A stretch of DNA of 64,000 bases from Pseudomonas sp. TH41 (lineage in GTDB: Bacteria > Pseudomonadota > Gammaproteobacteria > Pseudomonadales > Pseudomonadaceae). Every line of letters starts with the position of its first letter. The first letter of the stretch is position 1. The position numbers and the translations under genes are program-made. Below, piece by piece: positions 44,673 to 53,270 of this stretch. The notes beneath the pieces were generated by a model that had not been told where the DNA came from, searched no databases, and worked only from the letters and a program-made list of their open reading frames with translations. The stretch spans positions 434,001 to 498,000 of the forward strand of contig NZ_JAEKFH010000006.1 in assembly GCF_016650695.1 (NCBI RefSeq), read 5' to 3'.

Positions 44673-45869
44673 TTGAAGTTGATTGATTCGATTACTCAGT
44701 TCCATGGCGAACTCCGGCAAATCCGTCGCGATATCCATGCCCATCCCGAGCTCGGCTATGAGGAGCAGCGCACCTCGGATCTGGTGGCGCAGAAGCTGAC
44801 GAAATGGGGAATTCCGGTATTGCGCGGCATGGGCGGAACCGGTGTGGTCGGTGTCATCAAGAACGGCGACAGCCCCCGTGCAATTGGCTTGCGTGCCGAC
44901 ATGGATGCACTGCCGATGCAGGAGCTCAACACGTTTGCCCACGCATCCCGGCATGAAGGCAAGATGCACTCATGCGGTCATGACGGACACACAACGATGC
45001 TGTTGGGCGCCGCGCATTACCTGTCGCAGCACCGCAATTTCGACGGCACGGTGTATGTCATTTTCCAGCCGGCGGAAGAGGTCGGTGCCGGCGCCAAGCG
45101 GATGATGGACGACGGGTTGTTTACCCTATGCCCGATGGACGCGGTATTCGGCATGCACAATTGGCCCGGACATCCGGCCGGCACCTTTGGCGTGAGGACC
45201 GGGCCGACAATGGCATCAGGCAATCACTTTGAAGTGATTGTCAAAGGGAAGGGCGCGCATGCCGCGCAACCGCACAAGAGCATTGACCCGGTCATGGTCG
45301 CCGTGCAAATAGCACAGAGCTGGCAAACCATCGTTTCGCGCAACGTGAGCCCGATCGATTCCGCCGTGTTGTCGGTCACGCAAATCCACGCCGGCAGCGC
45401 GACCAATGTAATTCCCGACGAGGCTAGCCTGCTTGGAACGGTGCGTACCTTCACCGTCGAGGTGCTGGACTTGATCGAGCGGCGCATGAAAGAGATTGCC
45501 GAGCATACGGCCGCCGCGTTCGACGCGCAGATCGAATTCAGGTTCACGCGCAATTATCCAGCACTGGTGAACCACCCGAAAGAAACGGCACTGGCGGTTG
45601 AAGTGATGCAGTCCATCGTGGGCATGGACAATGTCGACCCGCACGCCGAACCCACCATGGGCTCGGAAGACTTCGCATTTATGCTGCAGGCCAAGCCGGG
45701 CTGCTATGTATTCATCGGCAATGGCGATGGCACGCATCGCGATGCGGGACATGGGTTGGGGACCTGCAATCTGCATAATCCCAGTTATGACTTCAATGAC
45801 GAGCTGCTGCCGATAGGAGCGACCTATTGGGTTCGGCTGGTCGACACCTGGCTCGGCAAGGCAGAATAA
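44673..45869 (+). CDS. hipO: M20D amidohydrolase (hippurate hydrolase-like), TTG start
   Basis: 398-residue metal-dependent aminoacylase/hippurate hydrolase. Metal motifs: HSCGHDGHTTMLL (Cys and His ligands), FQPAEEVGAGAK (catalytic Glu pair), MHNWPGHPAG and the C-terminal GSEDFAFM. The frame is open to 44613, but that part lies in a terminator; TTG 44673 has GAGG 8 nt ahead and begins LKLIDSITQFHGELRQIRRDI as in the family. Codon use and wording look like Burkholderiales genes rather than the surrounding Pseudomonas DNA (inference). Cleaves an N-acyl amino acid. Confidence 0.9.
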   Translation: MKLIDSITQFHGELRQIRRDIHAHPELGYEEQRTSDLVAQKLTKWGIPVLRGMGGTGVVGVIKNGDSPRAIGLRADMDALPMQELNTFAHASRHEGKMHSCGHDGHTTMLLGAAHYLSQHRNFDGTVYVIFQPAEEVGAGAKRMMDDGLFTLCPMDAVFGMHNWPGHPAGTFGVRTGPTMASGNHFEVIVKGKGAHAAQPHKSIDPVMVAVQIAQSWQTIVSRNVSPIDSAVLSVTQIHAGSATNVIPDEASLLGTVRTFTVEVLDLIERRMKEIAEHTAAAFDAQIEFRFTRNYPALVNHPKETALAVEVMQSIVGMDNVDPHAEPTMGSEDFAFMLQAKPGCYVFIGNGDGTHRDAGHGLGTCNLHNPSYDFNDELLPIGATYWVRLVDTWLGKAE

Positions 45870-45939
45870 AAGCCTGATCGGGCGGAATTTCAATTATTGA
45901 AATTTACAGATAACTCAAATGTTTGAATGGGAGAGCAGC

Positions 45940-46419
45940 ATGCCAAAGGCGCTATATCCAAGGCTGGAACATCTAAACTTTCACCTTGATGTCTTGAGCG
46001 AAATGGCCAAGGGCGTCGCGTCGGACCTCTATGAAGCCGAATGCGGCGTCACCCTGCGCGAGCTTCGCGTGCTGCGTTTCGTCGACATGCAGCCGGGCAT
46101 CTCCCTCGGTCCGCTGATTGCGCTGACGTATCTTGAACAGACGTTAGTCTCGAAGCTGGTCACTGCGCTGGCCAAGCGCGGCTTGTTGACGCGCTCGACT
46201 GGCACCGTAGATGCGCGCGTCATCCACCTGCACGTGACAAAAGAAGGCCAGGCCGTCGTCAGGAAGAGCGACCGGATCGGCAAGGAATTCGACCAGCAGT
46301 TGATGTCCGTTCTGTCGCCGGACGAGAAGGAAGTGCTGTTTCGCTGCATCCGCAAGCTGACCGAACATGTCGAGGAGGGTGGCGCCTGGACGCGTCCGCC
46401 GAGCGCGCGCATGGACTGA
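45940..46419 (+). CDS. MarR-family regulator
   Basis: 159-residue winged-helix dimer regulator: GVTLRELRVLRFVDMQPGIS, recognition helix TYLEQTLVSKLVTALAKRG and the wing LLTRSTGTVDARVIHLHVT. ATG 45940 has GGGAG at good distance; ATG 45919 is a poorer choice. It lies between the two hydrolases and may control them in answer to an aromatic or amino-acid ligand. A second control layer besides the sigma-54 promoters would be unusual. Confidence 0.9.
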   Translation: MPKALYPRLEHLNFHLDVLSEMAKGVASDLYEAECGVTLRELRVLRFVDMQPGISLGPLIALTYLEQTLVSKLVTALAKRGLLTRSTGTVDARVIHLHVTKEGQAVVRKSDRIGKEFDQQLMSVLSPDEKEVLFRCIRKLTEHVEEGGAWTRPPSARMD

Positions 46420-46472
46420 ATTTAGCGCCAGGTCTTGCACCTTACATTTCAATTTTCCACCGAGAACCCGTT

Positions 46473-47486
46473 ATGAATGACCATTTTGTCTTCAATGCTG
46501 GGAACGTCGTTTTACAGTCCGGCATCACATTCAGGGATGCCAGACTCGCCTATCAGACTTACGGCAAATTGAATGCCGCAAAATCGAATGTCATTCTCTA
46601 CATGACATCTTTTGCCGCGCATCACTATGACATCGAGTGGATGGTCGGTCCCGGCAAGGCGCTGGACACCGACAAGTACTTTGTGATTATCCCGAACCTG
46701 TTCGGCAATGGGCTTTCGTCCTCGCCCAGCAATGCCAGTGAGCCCTTTAACGGAAGCCGCTGGCCGAATATGACGATCACTGACAGCGTCAAAATTCAAC
46801 ACCAGATGCTGACGCAACACTTTGGCATCGAGGTCTTGCACATGGCGTGCGGCTGGTCGATGGGCGGCGTGCAGGCTTATCACTGGGCAGCGCTGTATCC
46901 CGCCATGGTCCAGCGGCTCGTCGTTCTGTGTGGCGCGGCAAAAACCTCACCCCATAATCAAGTCTTCATCGAAGGGGTGCGCGCCACCCTGACGACCGAT
47001 CCCGCTTTTCAAAACGGCGCCTTCGTCCAGCGTCCCGAGCGCGGTCTGCGTGCCATGGGCCGCAATTATGCCGCCATGGCAATGTCGCAAACGTTTTATC
47101 GCGAGGAAGTGTGGCGCCAAGCCGGTTTCTCCTCGCTCGAAGATTTTCTGGTGATGTCGTGGGAAGCGAATTTCCTGAGACGCGACGCCAACAACCTGCT
47201 GGCGCAGCTGTGGGCCTGGCAACACGCGAACATTGCTGCCAACACCATGTACAACGGCGATTTCCATGCGGCGCTGAAAGCGATTACCGCAAAGGCGTTG
47301 ATCATGCCGGGCACAACCGATCTGTACTTCCAGGTGGAAGACAATCGCCTGGAAGTGGAACAAATGCCCAACGCTACACTGCTGCCGATTCAATCAATCT
47401 GGGGTCACCGCGCCGGGCTGCCGACTGCCAATGTGGAAGACGCCGCGTTTATTTCCACGGCAATCAGCCGGTTGCTTCAAGACTGA
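46473..47486 (+). CDS. Alpha/beta hydrolase, homoserine acetyltransferase (MetX)-like
   Basis: 337-residue alpha/beta-hydrolase fold. Nucleophile elbow GWSMGG, Asp in GTTDLYF and His in WGHRAG make a full triad. The opening FRDARLAYQTYGKLNAAKSN resembles MetX, but the oxyanion and acetyl-CoA regions of true MetX (GGSxGGM with LNPLFR-type stretches) are not clear and the protein is shorter. A hydrolase acting on an ester or acyl product next to the hippurate-hydrolase-like enzyme is more likely than methionine synthesis. Last gene of the plus-strand row. Confidence 0.85.
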   Translation: MNDHFVFNAGNVVLQSGITFRDARLAYQTYGKLNAAKSNVILYMTSFAAHHYDIEWMVGPGKALDTDKYFVIIPNLFGNGLSSSPSNASEPFNGSRWPNMTITDSVKIQHQMLTQHFGIEVLHMACGWSMGGVQAYHWAALYPAMVQRLVVLCGAAKTSPHNQVFIEGVRATLTTDPAFQNGAFVQRPERGLRAMGRNYAAMAMSQTFYREEVWRQAGFSSLEDFLVMSWEANFLRRDANNLLAQLWAWQHANIAANTMYNGDFHAALKAITAKALIMPGTTDLYFQVEDNRLEVEQMPNATLLPIQSIWGHRAGLPTANVEDAAFISTAISRLLQD

Positions 47487-47513
47487 CGGAGGTTAGCGCC
47501 GCGCATCGGCGTA

Positions 47514-47537
47514 GGGGGCAGCGCATGCGCTGCCCCC
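47514..47537. terminator. Bidirectional terminator between the two convergent operons
   Basis: A perfect 24-bp palindrome with arms GGGGGCAGCGCA/TGCGCTGCCCCC followed by ATTTTG. It closes both the porin/hipO row and the dipeptide importer operon. Confidence 0.85.
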
Positions 47538-47543
47538 ATTTTG

Positions 47544-49199
47544 TTACGCCGTGCCGAAAGAAAAGCCGCGCCCCGGTGCCGCCGCCAACAACGCCTGCGT
47601 GTATTCATGACGCGGCGCCAGGAATACATCCTGTATCAAGCCTTCCTCGACGATCTCGCCGCGCCGCATCACAATGACCCGGTCGCAGATTTGGCTGGCC
47701 ACCCGCAGATCATGCGTGATGAACAGAATGCCGATCCGCAGCCTGCGCTGAATATCGTCAAGCAGTTCGAGGATTTGCGCCTGGACCGAGACATCAAGCG
47801 CGGACACCGCTTCGTCGGCGATCAGCACTTGCGGATCGCACGCCAGCGCCCGCGCGATCGAGATCCGTTGCCGCTGGCCGCCCGAGAATTCGCTGGGGTA
47901 GCGGTGCAGCGCATCAGGTTTGAGGCGTACCAGCGTCATCAGTTCTTCCGCGCGTTGCCACGCCTGGGCGTACGGCACGCCGAAATTGAGTGGTCCTTCG
48001 ATGATCGAGTCGCCCACGGTCTGACGTGGATTGAGCGAGCGGTAAGGGTCCTGGAACACCACTTGCACGCTGCGCCGGAACGGATACAGGTCACGGCCGC
48101 GAGCGTTGGCCACCGATCGACCATCGGCGAAGATATCGCCGGTGGTCGGCTCGATCAGCCGCGCAATGCAGCGCGCGACCGTCGACTTTCCGGAACCGGA
48201 CTCGCCCACGATGCCCACCGTTTCGCCCGGCAATACCGTCAGTGACACGTCGCTGGCCGCCTTTACCTCACGCTTGCGACCTGGCCAAGAGCCCGTCAAA
48301 TATGTCTTGCCGATCGCGCGCGCTTCAAGCAGCGGATAGGCTTTCTGCACCGGCGGCCGGGCGCGTGGCACCAGCCCGGGGACGGCGCTCAGCAGCATGC
48401 GGGTATAGGGTTCACGCGGCTGCTGCAGTACCTGCATTTTGGGACCCTGCTCAATCATGTCGCCCAGCCGCAGCACGACGACCCTGTCGGCGATTTCGGC
48501 GACGACGCCGAAATCATGGGTGATGAACAGCACTGCGGTGCCGCTTTCGGTCTGCAATTCACGGATCAGTTTGAGGATCTCGGCTTGGGTCGTGACGTCG
48601 AGCGCCGTGGTGGGCTCGTCGCAGATCAGCAACGCCGGCTTCAGGATCAGCGCCATCGCGATCACGATGCGTTGGCGCTGCCCGCCCGACAACTGATGCG
48701 GGTAGGACGCGTAGATACGTTCCGGTTCCGGTAACTGTACGTGTTCAAAGATTTCGAGGATGCGCTGGCGACGCTCGTTGGCGCGAGTGTGGCTGTGCTG
48801 GGCCAGCATTTCGTCGACTTGGGCGCCGCAGGTCATGATCGGGTTCAGGGCCGTCATCGGCTCCTGGAAAACCATCGCCATCTTCTCTCCGCGCATTTGG
48901 CGGATGCGCACCGGGCTTGCTGTCAGCACGCTTTCGCCCAGCAGTTCGATGTCGCCGTTCAACGTCTTCAGCGTCTCCGGCAACAGCCCCATCACCGCCT
49001 GCGCGATCACCGATTTGCCCGAGCCGGATTCGCCCAGCAGGCATACGATCTCGCCCTGCCTTACATCGAGTGAGATGTTGTGCACCGCATGCGAACGGTC
49101 GGCGCCGGTTGGCAGCGCAATCGTCAGCTGCTTGACAGCGAGGACGGTCGCGGCGCAAGCGGAGGAGGGTATGTCTGTGTTTGCATTCGTATCGCGCAT
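47544..49199 (-). CDS. Dipeptide/oligopeptide ABC importer, fused double ATPase (DppD-DppF)
   Basis: 551 residues with two complete ABC domains in one chain: Walker A GESGSGKS at about residue 56 and again at about 326; signatures LSGGQRQRIVIAMAL and FSGGQRQRISIARAL; Walker B LLICDEPTTALD and VLIADEAVSALD (Glu-Ala instead of Glu-Pro). Powers the DppBC permeases. The fused layout is common in Burkholderiales and Rhizobiales. 4 bp after dppC. A disrupted protein of the same layout is coded at 60392-61892. Confidence 0.93.
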   Translation of the reverse strand: MRDTNANTDIPSSACAATVLAVKQLTIALPTGADRSHAVHNISLDVRQGEIVCLLGESGSGKSVIAQAVMGLLPETLKTLNGDIELLGESVLTASPVRIRQMRGEKMAMVFQEPMTALNPIMTCGAQVDEMLAQHSHTRANERRQRILEIFEHVQLPEPERIYASYPHQLSGGQRQRIVIAMALILKPALLICDEPTTALDVTTQAEILKLIRELQTESGTAVLFITHDFGVVAEIADRVVVLRLGDMIEQGPKMQVLQQPREPYTRMLLSAVPGLVPRARPPVQKAYPLLEARAIGKTYLTGSWPGRKREVKAASDVSLTVLPGETVGIVGESGSGKSTVARCIARLIEPTTGDIFADGRSVANARGRDLYPFRRSVQVVFQDPYRSLNPRQTVGDSIIEGPLNFGVPYAQAWQRAEELMTLVRLKPDALHRYPSEFSGGQRQRISIARALACDPQVLIADEAVSALDVSVQAQILELLDDIQRRLRIGILFITHDLRVASQICDRVIVMRRGEIVEEGLIQDVFLAPRHEYTQALLAAAPGRGFSFGTA

Positions 49200-49203
49200 G
49201 GCC

Positions 49204-50184
49204 TCAGCTTCCTCGCTTGTTGAATTTCGGATCGAGCGTATCGCGCAATCCGTCGCCCATGATGTTGACCGCCAGTACCGTCAGCGCCAGGAAGATACCT
49301 GGGAACAGCACGGTCTGTGGGTACTGGTTGAACTGCATGCGGCCATCGGCCATCACATTGCCCCAGGTCGGAATGTCCGGTGGCAGGCCCACGCCTAGAA
49401 ACGACAGGATCGCTTCCACGAGAATCGCGGATGCACAGACATAGGTGCCCTGTACGATCAGCGGCGCAATCGCATTTGGCAGGATGTGACGCCACAGAAT
49501 CTTCAGGGTCGGCGTAGCCAGCGAGATGGCGGCCTCGACGTACGGCTCCTCGCGGATGGTCAGCACAATCGAGCGCACCAGGCGCGCGACACGCGGAATT
49601 TCAGGAATTGTAATGGCGACGATCACCGTGATCAGGGTCGGCCGCCACAGCGCCATCAGCGTGATCGCGAACAGGATGCTGGGAATCGCCATCACGCTGT
49701 CCATCGTGCGCATGATGATGTCGTCGAGGCGGCGGAAATATCCGGCCGCCACGCCGACAAGGCCGCCGCAAACGAGCGCCAGCAGTGCCACCGAGATTCC
49801 AACCGACAGTGACACGCGCGCGCCGTAGACGACCCGGCTCCAGGTATCCCGTCCCAGGCTGTCGGTACCCATCAGGAAGAAGTGCTGCAATGTCGCGCCG
49901 GACAGGTCGGTGAATTCGGCTTGCACGCCGGGTAGGAGGTTGGCGCTCGACGGGTCCATCGCGGTCGGGTCGATCGTGCCCAGCAACGGCGCGGCGAGCG
50001 CTGCCAGCACAAGCAGCAGCAGCGCGCTGCCTCCCAGGCGCACCGACCAGTTGCGCAGGACGAGGCGCCATAGCGGTGTACGCGAGCGTGTGGTCGGCAC
50101 TGCGTCCAGGTTGTCCAGGAGGGTACTCGGCGCGGCAACGGCCATCAGGTTGTGAAGCTCGGCGTGATTTTCGGTCATGTCCAT
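49204..50184 (-). CDS. dppC: Dipeptide ABC importer permease DppC
   Basis: 326-residue permease: N-terminal segment, first helix LGGSALLLLVLAALAAPLLG, and the EAA coupling loop YVEAAISLATPTLKILWRHILPN. Six helices expected. Possible starts are TTG 50199, ATG 50184 and ATG 50178; ATG 50184 is taken. Second permease of the pair. Confidence 0.92.
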   Translation of the reverse strand: MDMTENHAELHNLMAVAAPSTLLDNLDAVPTTRSRTPLWRLVLRNWSVRLGGSALLLLVLAALAAPLLGTIDPTAMDPSSANLLPGVQAEFTDLSGATLQHFFLMGTDSLGRDTWSRVVYGARVSLSVGISVALLALVCGGLVGVAAGYFRRLDDIIMRTMDSVMAIPSILFAITLMALWRPTLITVIVAITIPEIPRVARLVRSIVLTIREEPYVEAAISLATPTLKILWRHILPNAIAPLIVQGTYVCASAILVEAILSFLGVGLPPDIPTWGNVMADGRMQFNQYPQTVLFPGIFLALTVLAVNIMGDGLRDTLDPKFNKRGS

Positions 50185-50195
50185 AGGGTCCCCGC

Positions 50196-51137
50196 TCAAT
50201 AACGGATGCGCGGGTCGAGCAGCAGGTAGCTCAGGTCGACCAGCAGGTTGATCAGCACGTACACAACGGAAAAGAGCAGCGTGATGCCTTGTATCAGCGG
50301 GAAATCGCGCGCCAGAACGGCATCAACCGTCAGTTGCCCGAGTCCTGGGATGGCGTACACGGTTTCAGTGACCACCACGCCACCAATCAGCAAGCCGACG
50401 CCAATGCCGATCACTGTGACGATCGGTACTGCGGCATTGGCCAGGGCATGGCGGATCAGCACACGTATCTCGGAGATACCTTTGGCGCGGGCGGTGCGGA
50501 TGTAGTCTTCGGTCAGCGCTTCGGCGACGGCTGCGCGGGTGACGCGGGCAATCAGCGCAAGGTAGACGATCGATAGCGTGATCGCAGGCAGGATCAGGTG
50601 CGCCAGCCAGGGACCGACGCCGTCGCTCAAGTAGGCATATCCCTGTACCGGAAGCAGTTGCGCATGCAAGGCGACGGCCCAGATGAGGATGTAGCCGACC
50701 ACGAATGACGGTACCGAAAACCCCATGACCGAAAATCCCATCAGCATCCGGTCCAGCCAGCCGCCGTGGCGCCAGGCGGCGATCACGCCGAGGGGCACCG
50801 CGAGCAACAGCGTGAGCACCAGCGTCAGCGCCGATAAGGCCAGGGTTGGCTCGATGCGATGCGCGATCAAGCTGGTCACCGGCTGTTTCATGTAGTACGA
50901 CTCGCCAAGATTGCCTTGCAGGATCTGGCTGCTCCAATTGAAAAACTGCACCGGTAGTGGCTGGTCCAGCCCGAGGTTAGCGCGCACCAGCGCGATGTCG
51001 GCGCTGGTGCCGTTGTCGCCGACCAGGGCTGCAGCCGGATCGCCCGGCGTCAGGCGCAGAATCATGAACACGATGAGACCGACAATGACTAGGACCGGCA
51101 GCGTCGATAGCACGCGCCGGAAAAGAAAGAAAAGCAT
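50196..51137 (-). CDS. dppB: Dipeptide ABC importer permease DppB
   Basis: 313-residue permease starting MLFFLFRRVLSTLPVL, with the EAA loop TEDYIRTARAKGISEIRVLIRHALANA and the C-terminal VDLSYLLLDPRIRY signature. GGGAG is ahead of ATG 51137. 84 bp after the binding-protein gene. Confidence 0.93.
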   Translation of the reverse strand: MLFFLFRRVLSTLPVLVIVGLIVFMILRLTPGDPAAALVGDNGTSADIALVRANLGLDQPLPVQFFNWSSQILQGNLGESYYMKQPVTSLIAHRIEPTLALSALTLVLTLLLAVPLGVIAAWRHGGWLDRMLMGFSVMGFSVPSFVVGYILIWAVALHAQLLPVQGYAYLSDGVGPWLAHLILPAITLSIVYLALIARVTRAAVAEALTEDYIRTARAKGISEIRVLIRHALANAAVPIVTVIGIGVGLLIGGVVVTETVYAIPGLGQLTVDAVLARDFPLIQGITLLFSVVYVLINLLVDLSYLLLDPRIRY

Positions 51138-51221
51138 TTCGTTTTGCTCCCAGGCCGGTTGACAAATGACGGAGGCGATACCCCGCAAGGCGGCGACGGC
51201 CCGCCGCCGCCGCGGTCGTAC

Positions 51222-52802
51222 TTAAATTTTCTGGATGTTCCAGAACACGTTGACCGGGGCCTTCACGACGCCGCTCACCACGCCCTTGCGGATCACCGAA
51301 TACAAATCGAAGTTACCCAGCGGCGCAAAGAGTGCGCTCTCGAACGTTTCCTGCTGGATCGCCGCAGCGATTGTCTTGCGCTGTGCCGCATCGGTGGCGA
51401 CCGTGAATTCGGCCTTAAGTCGTTCGAGCTCGTTGTCAGTTGGCCAACCGAACCAGCCTTTCTCGCCATTACCTGTCAGCGGTGCAAAATACATCGGGTT
51501 CATCGTGTCGCCGGGTACCCACGCGGTCATGAACAGATTCCAGCCACCCTGGTCGGACGGCGCCTTGCTGGTGCGGCGCGTTACCAGCGTGTTCCAGTCC
51601 ATCGCTTGCATGTCGACATTGAAGCCGGCCTGCTTCAGCAGTTGCGCCATGACCGGCGGGAATTTGTTGAGTACGGCGAAGTCGGCCGGATACAGCAGTA
51701 CCACCGGCTTGCCGTCATAGCCTGCTTCCTTGAGCAACGCCTGAGCTGCCGCGAACTGCGGCTTTCCGTTGAAGTAGGCAGTTTCGCTCGACGCCAGCGC
51801 CGAATCGCAGGGGTAAATCGAGAGACAGCTGCGGTACAGGTCCTTGTTGACCAACTGAGCCCGCATCAGCGCTTCCTGGTTGATCGCCATGACGGCGGCC
51901 CGGGCGATCTTCGGGTTGTTGAATGGCGGCACCAGATGATTCAGGTGTAAGTCGACCAGCGCGGCGGGAGTCGGTTTTACCAGCTCCAGCTTGGGATTGC
52001 TTTTGAACGCCGCGTACTGCTCGGCGGGCATCCATTCGATCATGTCCACTTCGCCGTTCGCAATCGCATTGGCCTGGGTCTGGGCGTCCTTGAGGACGAG
52101 CCATTCGACCCGGTCGACATAGACATGCTTGCCGCCGGCCGTGCCCGAAGCCGGTTCATTGCGCGGCACATAGTTCGGGTTCTTGAGGTAGACGATCTTC
52201 GCGCCCGGGCGATACTCGTCAAGCTTGAGGATGAAGGGGCCGGAGCCGGTGTAGTCGGTAATCTGCTGGTCCGGCGGGGTATCGGCGACCTGCTTCGGCA
52301 TAATGAACGCGGCGCTGCCGGACGGCTTGCCGAGCGCCTCGAGGATCATCGGGAACGCTTGGTTCAAGGTGATGCGGAACGTCTTGGTATCGATTGCGTC
52401 GAAGGATGCCATTGCCGCGAGCAGCTTCTGCCCGAACACGTCGCGCTTGCCCCAGCGCGTGATCGACGCGATGACGTCCGCCGAGGTGACCGGTTTACCG
52501 TCGCTAAAAGCCAGATCCTTGCGCAGCGTGAACGTCCAGGTTTTGGCGTCCGGCGAGGTCGTGTAACTGTCGACCATCTCCGGTTGCACCGAGCCCTCGG
52601 CGTCCACTCCGAACAATGTGTCATAGACCATATAACCGTGGTTGCGCGTGATGAACGACGTGGTCCAAATCGGGTCAAGGATCTTCAAGTCCGCTTGGGG
52701 CACGATGCGCAACACCTTGGAGTCATCCTGCGCGTACACCATCGTTGCTGCGCTCGCCACCAGCGCTCCCGCTACACACATTTTCATCCAGCGCTTCATC
52801 AT
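51222..52802 (-). CDS. dppA: Dipeptide ABC importer substrate-binding protein (SBP family 5)
   Basis: 526-residue periplasmic protein: signal peptide (MMKRWMKMCVAGALVASA, cleavage VYA/QD) and the SBP_bac_5 fold with YMVYDTLFG, PDAKTWTFTLRKDLAFSDGKPVTSADV. GAGG precedes ATG 52802. First gene of the dppABC-DF operon behind the right sigma-54 promoter. The ligand may be the N-acyl amino acid or dipeptide cut by the HipO-like enzyme (inference). Confidence 0.93.
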   Translation of the reverse strand: MMKRWMKMCVAGALVASAATMVYAQDDSKVLRIVPQADLKILDPIWTTSFITRNHGYMVYDTLFGVDAEGSVQPEMVDSYTTSPDAKTWTFTLRKDLAFSDGKPVTSADVIASITRWGKRDVFGQKLLAAMASFDAIDTKTFRITLNQAFPMILEALGKPSGSAAFIMPKQVADTPPDQQITDYTGSGPFILKLDEYRPGAKIVYLKNPNYVPRNEPASGTAGGKHVYVDRVEWLVLKDAQTQANAIANGEVDMIEWMPAEQYAAFKSNPKLELVKPTPAALVDLHLNHLVPPFNNPKIARAAVMAINQEALMRAQLVNKDLYRSCLSIYPCDSALASSETAYFNGKPQFAAAQALLKEAGYDGKPVVLLYPADFAVLNKFPPVMAQLLKQAGFNVDMQAMDWNTLVTRRTSKAPSDQGGWNLFMTAWVPGDTMNPMYFAPLTGNGEKGWFGWPTDNELERLKAEFTVATDAAQRKTIAAAIQQETFESALFAPLGNFDLYSVIRKGVVSGVVKAPVNVFWNIQKI

Positions 52803-52857
52803 GCCCACCTCGTAAAATGTCAGAAAAAATGATTCGAACTCTGTGCCATCCGGTGAT

Positions 52858-52992
52858 GCTTTTTATTTGCAACTTGCAACTATTGTAAATTACTTATTAA
52901 TCGAGGCATGAAGCGTGCCAACGCATGGAACCCACGCGTATGGGCAACTGTAAGGCGTTGGCTCATGAGGTGACGTCAATGAACAGGGCACC
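52858..52992. repeat. Right copy of the 135-bp inverted promoter repeat
   Basis: Reverse complement of 43023-43161 with point differences. Read on the minus strand it runs CCCTGTTCATTGACGT, then the sigma-54 promoter, then ATTAATAAGTAATT and TTGCAAGTTGCA, into the dppA leader. Beyond it, at 53030-53062, GGTGCATAG...GTTGCACA forms a possible enhancer site. The 468-bp gene-free stretch 52803-53270 otherwise holds only a terminator at 53192-53229. Confidence 0.85.
52905..52921 (-). promoter_or_regulatory. Sigma-54 promoter of the dipeptide importer operon
   Basis: Read on the minus strand: TTGGCACGCTTCATGCC, with GG and GC 10 nt apart and a full TGGCACG -24 box. Leader to dppA ATG about 90 nt. 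Confidence 0.78.
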
Positions 52993-53191
52993 AGAGGCCA
53001 AAAGCGGGCACTCGAGCGCGAAGATGGTGCATAGTCAGGTTCAAAATGTTGCACATTCCTGGGGTGTGCTATTCGCAATCGACGGCAGGCACTTTGCCGG
53101 GTACCTATTTGAAAAGCGCTCGTCACGGTAGCGAGCGAAGTCGGAGAAAATGAGCGCGCTGTCGTGAGAGTACGAGACTTCAAAACGACAC

Positions 53192-53229
53192 AAAAAAAGC
53201 CAAAGCCCCTGAGGGCTTTGGCTTTTTTA
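53192..53229. terminator. Strong bidirectional terminator
   Basis: AAAAGCCAAAGCCC, loop CTGA, GGGCTTTGGCTTTT. A- and T-runs on both sides. It follows the minus-strand MFS gene (stop near 53271) and insulates it from the dipeptide importer promoter. Confidence 0.95.
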
Positions 53230-53270
53230 AAGGTTTGTTTCGAGAGCTTTTTTCAAGAGGGCGATGGTGC

